From Microcoleus vaginatus PCC 9802 (GTDB lineage: Bacteria > Cyanobacteriota > Cyanobacteriia > Cyanobacteriales > Microcoleaceae), in contig CP031740.1 in NCBI GenBank assembly GCA_022701275.1, positions 4,847,001-4,911,000 of the forward strand: a stretch of 64,000 nt of DNA, read 5' to 3'. The position numbers were made by a program, and so were the translations under genes. The notes under the pieces are model-generated. The model saw only the letters and a list, made by a program, of their open reading frames with translations. It was not told where the DNA came from and ran no database searches. Positions 9,759 through 17,658 of this stretch are shown in pieces (positions within the stretch are counted from its first letter, which is position 1; each line of letters opens with the position of its first letter).

Positions 9759-10490
9759 ATGAAGTTTTTATTAGTTACAGATTTAGACCACACGCTAGTC
9801 GGAGATGACGAAGCAACTCAAGTTTTAAACCAGCGCTTGCAATCAAAACGATCGCAAATTTGTTTGGTTTACGCTACCGGGCGTTCTTATGCTTCAACTT
9901 GCGAATTAATTGCCCAAAAGCAACTGCTAGAACCCGACTATTTGCTCGCAGGTGTAGGCAGCGAAATTTACCAAGACGGAACCCTGGACTTAGATTGGGC
10001 GGAATATCTTTCTCAAGACTGGGATAAAATGGCAATCGCCTCTTTAGCTCAGCAGTTTTCCCAGCTTAAACCCCAATCCCTAAAAGAACAGAATCCTTGG
10101 AAAATCAGTTATTGTTTGGAACCAGCAGCAGAAAATAGTTCGACTCTCCAGACTTTGCAGCAAAAGTTAACTGAATCGCGACTACCAGCTCAAATCATTT
10201 TTAGCAGCAATCGCGATGTGGATATTTTGCCGAAAACTAGCAATAAAGGCAATGCCCTTACTTATTTACAAAAGCGCCTGCAAATTCCATCTGAGGCAAC
10301 ATTAGTTTGCGGTGATTCTGGCAATGATATCAATATGTTTGAACAGGATGTCCGGGGAGTAATCGTCGCTAATGCTATGTCAGAACTCTTAGAATGGCAT
10401 CGCGAATGTGGCACTGAAAATCATTATTTAGCAGGTTCTGCTTGCGCTTGGGGAATCATGGAAGGAATGGCATATTTTTGGGAATTTTGA
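9759..10490 (+). CDS. spp: Sucrose-phosphate phosphatase
   Basis: Removes the 6-phosphate from sucrose-6F-phosphate, the last step of sucrose synthesis, in the cytoplasm. Residues 1-16 read LLVTDLDHTLVGDD, the HAD motif I of the SPP family, with Asp8 and Asp10. YATGRSY (about 39-46) is motif II, LPKTSNKGNALTYL gives the motif III Lys, and CGDSGNDINMF is motif IV. The 243-residue length equals the stand-alone cyanobacterial SPP and lacks the C-terminal extension of plant enzymes. It may sit apart from sucrose-phosphate synthase, which is not in this window. The ATG at 9759 begins the first beta strand directly. Confidence 0.93.
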   Translation: MKFLLVTDLDHTLVGDDEATQVLNQRLQSKRSQICLVYATGRSYASTCELIAQKQLLEPDYLLAGVGSEIYQDGTLDLDWAEYLSQDWDKMAIASLAQQFSQLKPQSLKEQNPWKISYCLEPAAENSSTLQTLQQKLTESRLPAQIIFSSNRDVDILPKTSNKGNALTYLQKRLQIPSEATLVCGDSGNDINMFEQDVRGVIVANAMSELLEWHRECGTENHYLAGSACAWGIMEGMAYFWEF

Positions 10491-10901
10491 TTGCCGAAAA
10501 TCCGGTTTGGTTTGTAGTGAGGGCTAAAGTTATCATAAAAATCAGAAGACTGAATTCCTCACTAAAAACGCACCCCAAGCACCCCAAGTCCTGCAAACCC
10601 TTAAAATATGTTCAGCAATCTCAACCGCGTATCGATCGAAACTGCGAGTTGCGATATCATCAGCGTGTACTGCTTTATAAAACCTAATCGAACTTAACTT
10701 TAGTTACCTCAAGCGAGTTGAAGTTTATTTCCTAGCCGTGTTGGTTAGTCGGCTATCCGCCGATCGCCAAAGGTTCTATAGTTAAGTTTAGCGCCTCAAC
10801 CTAAATTACTCTCTCTAGAAAAACTTATCTTTCTAGATGAAGAAGATGTAGGTTTAGTCTACTATGTGCCCCTTTAGTTCAGTTCGCGAACGCACCGCCA
10901 C
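10491..10901. other. Intergenic region, no gene seen
   Basis: A 411-bp gap between spp and the DUF6464 gene. It holds short direct C-rich strings (CACCCCAAGCACCCCAAG near 10571) and no frame of protein-like composition. The string GCCCCTTTAGTTCAG near 10868 resembles a tRNA 5' end, but no anticodon stem or T arm follows. The promoter of the next gene is expected in the right third. Confidence 0.45.
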
Positions 10902-11255
10902 ATGGAACAAAATACTTTACCCGTAGAGGTGATTCTCTCTCACCCCCGCCAATATTTAGGTAGCATTCGGCTGGATTGGACGCCACAACCGGGGAACTAT
11001 CTAGATTTAGAGGGACAAACCTATGCTGTCTTGGAACGCCACCACCGCTATCAACTCAAATCCGGCCGCTACCAACTGCAAAAAATTGCCCTCTACGTGC
11101 AGTCGGCCACACCGCCGACGGAAAGAACTTTTGTAAGCGGCATCTGGGTTCTCGGAGATGCTAGCTGCCGTTTTAATGCTCGATCGGAAATTCTGCGCTG
11201 TGCTGTCAATCCCAATGGCCCGTGCAACTGCTGCTGCGATTACGAAAAGTCTTGA
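10902..11255 (+). CDS. DUF6464 family protein
   Basis: A small cyanobacterial protein of unknown function, 117 residues. The conserved core reads PQPGNYLDLEGQTYAVLERH and RYQLKSGRYQLQKIALYVQ, followed by IWVLGDASCRFNARSEILRC and AVNPNGPCNCCCDYE. The Cys-rich end (C at C-V-NPNGPC-NCCC) suggests metal binding, which is an inference. No signal peptide or membrane segment. The ATG at 10902 gives the family-typical N-terminus. Nothing nearby hints at its role. Confidence 0.75.
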   Translation: MEQNTLPVEVILSHPRQYLGSIRLDWTPQPGNYLDLEGQTYAVLERHHRYQLKSGRYQLQKIALYVQSATPPTERTFVSGIWVLGDASCRFNARSEILRCAVNPNGPCNCCCDYEKS

Positions 11256-11337
11256 ACCATCGAGTCAGTACACAATTCTACCTCGCCCAACTGAGAGTGC
11301 CGAGAATCTCGGCGTCTCCCTCATTTACAAGAAACTA

Positions 11338-11757
11338 TCAAAACCAACTAGCAACTCTCGAATCCAATTTAACTTCTTCAGGCAGGCGGTAATCTATCTT
11401 CTGATAGCTGTGCAGCACCTCGCGAATTCCAGTATGAATCAAATTTTCTATGTGCAGCAATTGCTCTGAAGAACAGCGAACCTGAACTGTTTGGTTTGAC
11501 ACACACTCGCCGGAGTCGATCGCAGTATATCTATTAGGAACTCGGCTGAGTACATAAGCAATTAAATCTTGTCGCAATCCCGAAGGCGAAAAAGCTTGTT
11601 GGTAGGGGTGCTTCGGATAAGACTCCAAGATAATTTCTACTTCCTCTGTGACTACAGCTAAGGTAATATTGACAAGATTTTTCTGCATTTTCCCCGTCCC
11701 CAAACACTCGTTAACTAATATTTTTGTGGCCGTTCTCGATCTCGTCTGATTTCTCAT
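11338..11757 (-). CDS. ComFB-like small protein (tentative)
   Basis: A soluble protein of about 139 residues. The central block, VVTEEVEIILESYP followed by LRQDLIAYVLSRVPNRYTAI, resembles the late-competence ComFB fold family (VEEEV... then ...ALNRLPxxY), members of which bind cyclic di-AMP in cyanobacteria; the assignment rests on this similarity of pattern only. The ATG at 11757 lies 5 bp after the DUF1830 stop, indicating one operon. A later ATG at 11688, preceded by GGGGACGGGGAAA, could be the true start (MQKNLVNITL) and would leave the conserved part intact. The frame upstream of 11757 overlaps DUF1830 and is not expected to be translated. Confidence 0.6.
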   Translation of the reverse strand: MRNQTRSRTATKILVNECLGTGKMQKNLVNITLAVVTEEVEIILESYPKHPYQQAFSPSGLRQDLIAYVLSRVPNRYTAIDSGECVSNQTVQVRCSSEQLLHIENLIHTGIREVLHSYQKIDYRLPEEVKLDSRVASWF

Positions 11758-11762
11758 GAATT

Positions 11763-12071
11763 TTAACCGGCTAATACCGCCAATCGTTCTTCGGTCATCA
11801 CCAGCTCGCACTCGGAACTTACCTCTTCTATAACCCGCAGCACGTAGCAGGGAATCTTGTCCGATAAAATAGCACTTGGCACCGCACCACTGTGAATTTC
11901 TAAGACTGCTTCCGCAGCAGCTTCAAACATCACTCGCTGTCCGGGAAACATCACTCTTTCAAAGTACCAATTAGGAATGTTCCCAATCCGAACCACCTGA
12001 ACTAGGTTGGTAACATTTGCGTAATAGCACAGAATCTGGTTGTTACCTTTATAAGATAGCTGATCAGACAT
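11763..12071 (-). CDS. DUF1830 domain protein
   Basis: A cyanobacterial protein of 102 residues and unknown function. The family signature is clear: ILCYYANVTNLVQVVRIGNI, then PNWYFERVMFPGQRVMFEA and AVLEIHSGAVPSAILSDKIP. It is predicted to be cytoplasmic, with a small beta-rich fold. It is the first gene of a two-gene minus-strand unit with the ComFB-like gene (5-bp gap). The ATG at 12071 starts a few residues before the conserved block. The upstream 1 kb is rich in repeats. Confidence 0.83.
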   Translation of the reverse strand: MSDQLSYKGNNQILCYYANVTNLVQVVRIGNIPNWYFERVMFPGQRVMFEAAAEAVLEIHSGAVPSAILSDKIPCYVLRVIEEVSSECELVMTEERLAVLAG

Positions 12072-13134
12072 TTAAAAATCTCCACACTCTTTCAAAACTG
12101 ACTGAGACTTGACTTGGCCGGTTAGTGGCAATTGCGAGTTGGGCTCTGGACAAAACGACCGACTTATTTGTGGGGTGTTATTCGAGAGCGCGAATCACAT
12201 CTTCAGTTATTAATTTTTTTACCCTTGAGTTCTCCTGCCAACACTTAGATGACTGGCGCACAAACCCCGTTTTTCCCCGTTAAAAACCGGGTTTTTGTGG
12301 TAGGCACTGCCTAACCCCTGACTTATTCAGGCTGGTTGTTCTGTAGCACCAGTTAATCGAAAGTACCGTCACTGCCCCGAACTCTCCTGACAACAGGTTC
12401 GCTCTTTGGCAGTGGAATGGTGCTGAGATGGCAGAGACTTTCAACTCAAGAGCTTGGACTAAATATTATCTAAAAAATATGAGGAAATTATGAAGACCAT
12501 AATTTTTTTTGATAAATATACTTTTGCCGAAGCAGGGATTACAACACTTAGGCAAAAACCGGGTTTTTTACCAAAAAACTTGGCTTAATCTGTGATCCTA
12601 GGTTAAAAAACCCGGTTTCTGAGGGAACTCTGCGTAACTCTTGGATTAGCACCCAGAAACCGAGTTTTTTACCAAAAAACTTCGCTGCCTCTGTGATCCC
12701 GGCTTAAAAAAAACCGTTCTTGAGGCAAGTGTGCGTAACTTCTGGAGGAGTTATTCTGCCTGTAAATACGGTGATAGCCGATCGGCTTTGCAGGTAACAA
12801 AAAACCCCGACTCCCTGAGATCATCTGTAGAACTTCTAGGGAATCAGAGTTTAAATTAACCAATCACCGATCCATCTCAAAGCTAAATCAAAAAAATGAG
12901 GAAATTCTGAAAACAGCAGGAAAAACTAGGAATTTCCTGAACGCACAAACCAGGTTTAATAACATAATTGCGTGATTTTTGCAAGAATCCAGGGAACGAG
13001 AAAGCGGATTTTTGATCGTCGTCCGGCTTTAAGGCCCCATTAATTCTTGCGTCGGGCTGGGCTGACTTTGTGTGTGTAGTAACGGTTTGAACCGCCGAGT
13101 TTGATATGCTATCTGCGATGTATTTTACCCGGGT
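12072..13134. repeat. 1-kb gene-free region with CCGGGTTTTT-type repeats
   Basis: No gene was found. From about 12549 to 12745 there are two tandem, diverged copies of a unit of about 110 bp. Each begins (A)ACCGGGTTTTTTACC or (A)ACCGAGTTTTTTACC, continues with AAAAAACTT and TGTGATCC, then an inverted GGTTAAAAAACCCGG-type segment, and ends GTGCGTAACT or CTGCGTAACT. The start and middle of each unit are complementary, so each can fold. A related CCCGTTTTT/AAAAACCGGG pair sits near 12268-12295. This looks like a dispersed, palindromic, non-coding repeat family. Any leader or promoter of the DUF1830 gene would lie near 12072-12200. Confidence 0.7.
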
Positions 13135-13521
13135 TTAAAGCAACGGTTCCCAACCCAGAATTTCCGCCACTTGCTGTGCCAAACTCAAAGGATCGAAAGG
13201 CTTTGCAATCACCCCCGCTACCCCCAAATCAGCAAATTGGCTCAAATCCATCGCCTGCACCTTAGCCGTCAAGAAAATCACCGGAATCCTCCGAGTAGCC
13301 GTATTATTTTGTAGGAAACCAAACAGAGTAAGTCCGTCCATATCCGGCATCATCACATCTAACAAAATAGCGTCAGGGAGGTGAGTTTCAGCTAAAAGCA
13401 ATCCTTGGCTGCCGTCGGGCGCGCTTAGTACCGTCCAGCCACCTAAATGTTCCAGACAGGCCTGAATCACGCTGCAGAGGTTTTTTTCATCATCGATGAC
13501 CAGAATGCGCTTTGCTGACAT
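13135..13521 (-). CDS. Single-domain response regulator (CheY-like)
   Basis: A stand-alone receiver of 128 residues: acidic pocket Asp10/Asp11, phospho-acceptor Asp55 in ILLDVMMPDMDG, Thr85 in FLTAK and Lys107 in IAKPFD. There is no output domain, so it acts by protein contact or as a relay step. It lies downstream of the phytochrome kinase on the same strand, but a 421-bp gap with hairpins separates them, so cotranscription is uncertain. Cph1/Rcp1 pairs have the same kinase-then-receiver order, which makes it a candidate phytochrome partner by inference. Confidence 0.93.
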   Translation of the reverse strand: MSAKRILVIDDEKNLCSVIQACLEHLGGWTVLSAPDGSQGLLLAETHLPDAILLDVMMPDMDGLTLFGFLQNNTATRRIPVIFLTAKVQAMDLSQFADLGVAGVIAKPFDPLSLAQQVAEILGWEPLL

Positions 13522-13942
13522 AATTAAAACTCTAATTTTAAATTAATCATGGTAAACCGAAAAAAAACTTACGCACGCTGCCTCATCAACCGGGTTTCTT
13601 GACAGATATAGCAGAAGGAAGAAGCAATAAAATTAAGAGTTTCAGCACTTAAGAACGTCCTAATCGAGCGAGGTTGCTATATTTTGCCACTCACCTACTG
13701 AAACCCTGACCAGCAAAATCGGGCGTTCCATAATAGCGGGATGATTTTGATTGTTTTGTGGGATGGGCCCATGAGCCCGTCCGGTATATTTTCACCGCAG
13801 GCGGGACGCCTAACCCTACTCCCCACAAGCATCATCCTCCAATTGTGCAACGCCAAAAATCGACATATCCGCCTCCCAAAATCATCCTACCCGCGTGGGT
13901 TGCCAGGAACTTGAGCTTTCGCGGGCTCTGATCGAAGCAATC
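13522..13942. other. Intergenic region with hairpin between phytochrome and receiver genes
   Basis: A 421-bp gap. GGATGGGC at 13761-13768 and GCCCGTCC at 13775-13782 form a 7-of-8 bp stem on a 6-base loop; a second G/C-rich segment (CAGGCGGGACGCCTAA) follows near 13798. ATATAGCA near 13607 and TGCTATAT near 13674 form a wider inverted pair. These may end phytochrome transcription or belong to dispersed repeats. No open frame was seen. Confidence 0.45.
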
Positions 13943-16900
13943 TCAAACCTCCAAACTTTTTCCCCCTTCGCCTTCCAACGGTGCGGGCATTGTGAAATAG
14001 AAACTGCTTCCTTCTGAGACAACACTTTCGGCCCAAATTCTGCCGCCGTGTTGCTGTACTATGCTGCGACAGATAGCCAAACCCAAACCAGTACCTCCTT
14101 TTTGGCGGGAGTCAGAAGCATCGACCTGTTGAAACCGTCCAAAGATTGTTTCTAGTTTATCCGCAGGAATCCCCCGCCCTCTATCTTTGACTTCAAATAA
14201 AACCCGATCGCCCAAATCTTCAACCCTGACAGTTACTGTACTCCCTGGAGCCGAGAATTTAATCGCATTGCTCAACAAATTTACCAACAGTTGAACGATC
14301 CTGTCGGGGTCAGCCCAAATTTGGGCTGTTTCGGGCATAATCGACAAATCAATGTTACTTTCGGCAGCCAAAGAAAGTACAGCTTCTGCAGACTTCCGCA
14401 TCAAAACCTGGGCCTCGCACCACTGCTTGACGAGGATAACTTGGCTCGAATCGAGCCGTTCTAAGTCTAGAATATCGTTGACCAAACGCACTAACCGTTC
14501 GGTATCGCTCGAAGCGATTTCTAACATCTGTTTGGCAGTTTCCGGTTTATTTTTCAGTACCCCAGCCGCCAGCAAACCTAAAGAACCGCGAATGGAGGCA
14601 AGCGGCGTTCGCAGTTCGTGGCTGACAATCGAAATAAACTCATTTTTCATTTTTTCAATTGCCCGACTTTCTGTGATATCTGTGACTGTGCCGACGTGAC
14701 CAATCAGTTGAGATCTGTCGGAAAAAATCGGAGCTGTTTTAAGCCGACAAAACCGGATGGTTCCGTCTCGCTGGATGTGGCGGAATTCGCAGGAAAATTC
14801 CCCATCTAGCGATTGTGATTCCGACCACTTAGACAGAATTAGTTTGATGTCTTCGCGGTGAACAAACCGCATCCAGCCGTTTCCTAAAGCTGCTGTCGGT
14901 GTGAAGCCACCAATTGCTTGACAGCGAGGATTTGTATAGGTACATTTCCCCTCACTATCGATTTTGAAAATGCCCACGGGGGAACTCTCGCTCAGAGAGC
15001 GAAATAAAGCTTCGCTTTCCCGGAGTTCTGCTTGAGAGCTTTCTAGTTCTCTGGTTCGCTGCAAAACTCGCATTTCTAACCGTTCGTTGAGCTGTTGGAG
15101 GGCGGCTTCAGCAAGTTTGCGATCGCTAATATCGCGGTGCACTGATACCCAGTGGGTAAACTCACCATTTTCGTCCGCTATGGGCACAATGCTCATTTCT
15201 ACCCAAAATTCCGTCCCGTCTTTGCGGTAATTGATCGAGTCAACCCGCACCGGCTGCCAGGTTTCCAAAGCTGTCCGAATTCGATGGAGACTGGCGCGGT
15301 CTGTTTTTTGTCCTTGCAAGATGCGGGGCGTTTTGCCCACAACTTCTTCTAGCGTATAGCCGGTCATCCGCGTGAAAGCTGGGTTGACATAAAGAATTCG
15401 CGGGCCCGGTTCGTGAATCGGTTCAGCTTCGGTAATTAATACGGCATCGTTAGTGGTGGTGACTACTGATTCCAACAGGCGCAACTGTAATTCTCTAGCT
15501 TTGCGATCGGTAATTTCTCTAACTGTCCCCACCATCCGCACTGCATGGCCGGCTTCATTGTAAAAAAACTTACCTTTCCCCTCCATCCAGTGAATGCTGC
15601 CGTCGGGCCAAACCACGCGGGTTTCGTGACAGAAATCTCCTCGCTGGGCGATCGCCTGATTTATAGCATTCTCTATACTTTTTAAATCTTCTGGGTGAAT
15701 GCAAGTTGCAAAACTTTGATAAGTTCCGGCAAAAGTGCCCGGGGTCAACCCAAACAACTCTTCGTGTTCCCTCGACCAAACTAGGCGATTTTTCTGCACG
15801 TCCCAGTCCCAAAATCCAATTTTGGTAGCCGACAAAGCTAAGCTAAGCTGCTGATTGGTTTTCCGCAACTCCATGCTAGTAATAGCAACTCGAAGTTCTC
15901 GGGCTATTTCGATTTCGCACCGCTGCCAAGGCAAAGATTTTAACCTCACAGTTTCTTGCCACAAGTCAAAGGAGTTGCGAGGAGACAGCGGCCGGTTGCC
16001 ATCCGGTTTAACTTCAATTTCCCCGTCTGGTTGACCGGCCCAGTTGACAGTTTGAATTGTTTCTGGACGGAACCACAAAATGTAATAATTTTGCATCTCG
16101 GACATGGCCAGTACCAGCAAACCGCTAGCAACTTCTTTAAACTTCTCAGATGGCGGATACAGTTTTGATAGAGAATCTGTATGAAAAATATCATTATTTT
16201 TTTGAGTTTTTATCCAAGCAATTAAGCTTTCGATTTCTACCAATTCCGGGGTTTTGCCGATGGTTGTTAAATTTTCATTGGCACACACAACTCCACCGGT
16301 AGCGCCCACTAGGGTCAGCAATTCATCTGGGGATTTAAGTAAACCTTCTATAAACCAGTGTGATTGAGAAATTTTGGTGACAAATTTATGGCAATTTTCT
16401 TTTAAATAAAGTGTATATTCCCAATTTTCGCTATCTTGTTTGTAGCTGAGTTCTAGATTCACAAACTTGGCTAGCAGTTCGCAAGCCTTTCTTGTTTCGT
16501 AGCTGACATACTTTCGTGTTTGGTGGTGACACGCGATCAATCCCCAGAGTTTTTTATCTTTGATTAATGTCAAGGTCATGCTAGCACCAATGTTCATGTT
16601 TTTGAGGTATTGAACATGGCAAGGGGAAACTGCTCTCAACAAAGAGAAGCCTAGATCCAAGGGGCGACCGGTCAGCGGATTGCAGTGAGGAATGAGTTCT
16701 ACAGGCTTACAGTTAATATCGGGAATAAACCGAATTAAACTCATGGTGAACAGGTTTCTTGCCTGGGGGGGAATATCGCCAGCCGGATAGTGCAGTCCCA
16801 ATAAAGGAGCCAAACTTTTTACTTTGTCTTCGGCGACAACTTCTCCCGCACCTGTGGCATCAAATTGATAGACGATCGCTCGATCGAAACCAATCATCCT

Positions 16901-17389
16901 CCGCACTTCTTCAACTGCTGTCTGACACAGCACTTGCAGGTTTGGTGTTCTGTGGATTTTGTCTATCGGCTCTTGGACTAAATGATAAAAATTGAAAGAA
17001 TCGCTAGGTTTTGGGGAAACAGCCGACTCGAGTTCAAGAATTACTGCTGAACTAGATTGATGCAGGGTCCCCTGAAAAAAAGACTGGCGGTTTTGACTTT
17101 TGAATGATAATCTGATACCGTTAGATTGATGGCAGTCTTCAAATAAAGCTTTTTCTATAGCCTCAATTTCCTCAGTTTCGACAAATTCCTGTAAAAATTT
17201 GCCCAAAAGTTCTTCGGGATAAATGCCGATATCCTCAAAAATATTGTTACTAACTTGCAAAATTTTCAACTCAGGAGATTTCAGCACTAAAAGGATGCCA
17301 TGAGGTTGGATGGCAGCCGGGGCGTAAATTAGTTCGCCGTCGCTGTCATTGAGATTGTCTGTGTCGGAGGGCAATACCATTGCTTTCAT
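13943..17389 (-). CDS. Cph1-type phytochrome sensor histidine kinase with extra PAS domains
   Basis: A bilin-binding red/far-red sensor kinase of 1,148 residues. PAS (about 18-120, AAIQPHGILLVL) leads to GAF (about 135-320) with YPAGDIPPQAR (Asp205-Ile-Pro) and RAVSPCHVQYLKNMNIG, where Cys257-His258 occupies the Cph1 bilin-lyase position. PHY follows (about 325-515, with LSPRNSFDLW, the PRxSF tongue motif). There is no N-terminal biliverdin Cys, so phycocyanobilin is predicted. Three PAS domains come next (about 525-645, 650-780, 805-905); the second is LOV-like but has GKTPRILQG, lacking the Cys. The kinase core is [13 protein letters not shown] (His924), LLVNLLSNAIKFS, DRGRGIPAD and GGTGLGLAI. 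The start ATG at 17389 follows an AGAGAAG-like site. Its neighbours on the same strand are the RcaC-like regulator upstream and a receiver downstream. Confidence 0.95.
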   Translation of the reverse strand: MKAMVLPSDTDNLNDSDGELIYAPAAIQPHGILLVLKSPELKILQVSNNIFEDIGIYPEELLGKFLQEFVETEEIEAIEKALFEDCHQSNGIRLSFKSQNRQSFFQGTLHQSSSAVILELESAVSPKPSDSFNFYHLVQEPIDKIHRTPNLQVLCQTAVEEVRRMIGFDRAIVYQFDATGAGEVVAEDKVKSLAPLLGLHYPAGDIPPQARNLFTMSLIRFIPDINCKPVELIPHCNPLTGRPLDLGFSLLRAVSPCHVQYLKNMNIGASMTLTLIKDKKLWGLIACHHQTRKYVSYETRKACELLAKFVNLELSYKQDSENWEYTLYLKENCHKFVTKISQSHWFIEGLLKSPDELLTLVGATGGVVCANENLTTIGKTPELVEIESLIAWIKTQKNNDIFHTDSLSKLYPPSEKFKEVASGLLVLAMSEMQNYYILWFRPETIQTVNWAGQPDGEIEVKPDGNRPLSPRNSFDLWQETVRLKSLPWQRCEIEIARELRVAITSMELRKTNQQLSLALSATKIGFWDWDVQKNRLVWSREHEELFGLTPGTFAGTYQSFATCIHPEDLKSIENAINQAIAQRGDFCHETRVVWPDGSIHWMEGKGKFFYNEAGHAVRMVGTVREITDRKARELQLRLLESVVTTTNDAVLITEAEPIHEPGPRILYVNPAFTRMTGYTLEEVVGKTPRILQGQKTDRASLHRIRTALETWQPVRVDSINYRKDGTEFWVEMSIVPIADENGEFTHWVSVHRDISDRKLAEAALQQLNERLEMRVLQRTRELESSQAELRESEALFRSLSESSPVGIFKIDSEGKCTYTNPRCQAIGGFTPTAALGNGWMRFVHREDIKLILSKWSESQSLDGEFSCEFRHIQRDGTIRFCRLKTAPIFSDRSQLIGHVGTVTDITESRAIEKMKNEFISIVSHELRTPLASIRGSLGLLAAGVLKNKPETAKQMLEIASSDTERLVRLVNDILDLERLDSSQVILVKQWCEAQVLMRKSAEAVLSLAAESNIDLSIMPETAQIWADPDRIVQLLVNLLSNAIKFSAPGSTVTVRVEDLGDRVLFEVKDRGRGIPADKLETIFGRFQQVDASDSRQKGGTGLGLAICRSIVQQHGGRIWAESVVSEGSSFYFTMPAPLEGEGGKSLEV

Positions 17390-17409
17390 CTGATTAATAC
17401 TTCTCTAAA

Positions 17410-17529
17410 TTAGCCTGTGTTCTTGATCAGCGGGCCAGCATCAATCAAAAGCACCGCGTCGGAATCACACAATCTAACAATCCCTAGTCTGGCTAAGGCT
17501 TCCTGATTTGTTTCGTACACGCACTGCAT
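17410..17529 (-). CDS. Candidate small protein (39 aa) between regulator and phytochrome genes
   Basis: ATG at 17529, preceded at good distance by TAGGAG, opens a 39-codon frame ending 20 bp before the phytochrome start. The protein begins MQCVYETNQEALARLGIVRL and ends in a hydrophobic, acidic stretch (SDAVLLIDAGPLIKNTG). It is soluble-looking, with two Cys. It could be a real small protein, a leader peptide coupling translation to the phytochrome gene, or a remnant of a larger gene. No family was recognised. Support is the ribosome-binding site, position and tight spacing only. Confidence 0.4.
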   Translation of the reverse strand: MQCVYETNQEALARLGIVRLCDSDAVLLIDAGPLIKNTG

Positions 17530-17658
17530 ATTTGCTCCTAGTTATCCCATTAAAAAAAAAGAATACAACTGTAGGTACGTGCTCGAAACCCATATCTCAT
17601 AAGTCATTCCCAGTTATTCAATTCTTTAATTCTTTAATTCTTTAATTCTAAAATGGGA

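Noticed and set aside
10862-10901. tRNA-like string GCCCCTTTAGTTCAG
   Set aside because: No anticodon arm, T arm or acceptor complement follows; the next gene starts at 10902.
12669-12863. 64-codon minus-strand frame in the 1-kb gap
   Set aside because: Composed of the CCGGGTTTTT repeat region; no SD or motif.
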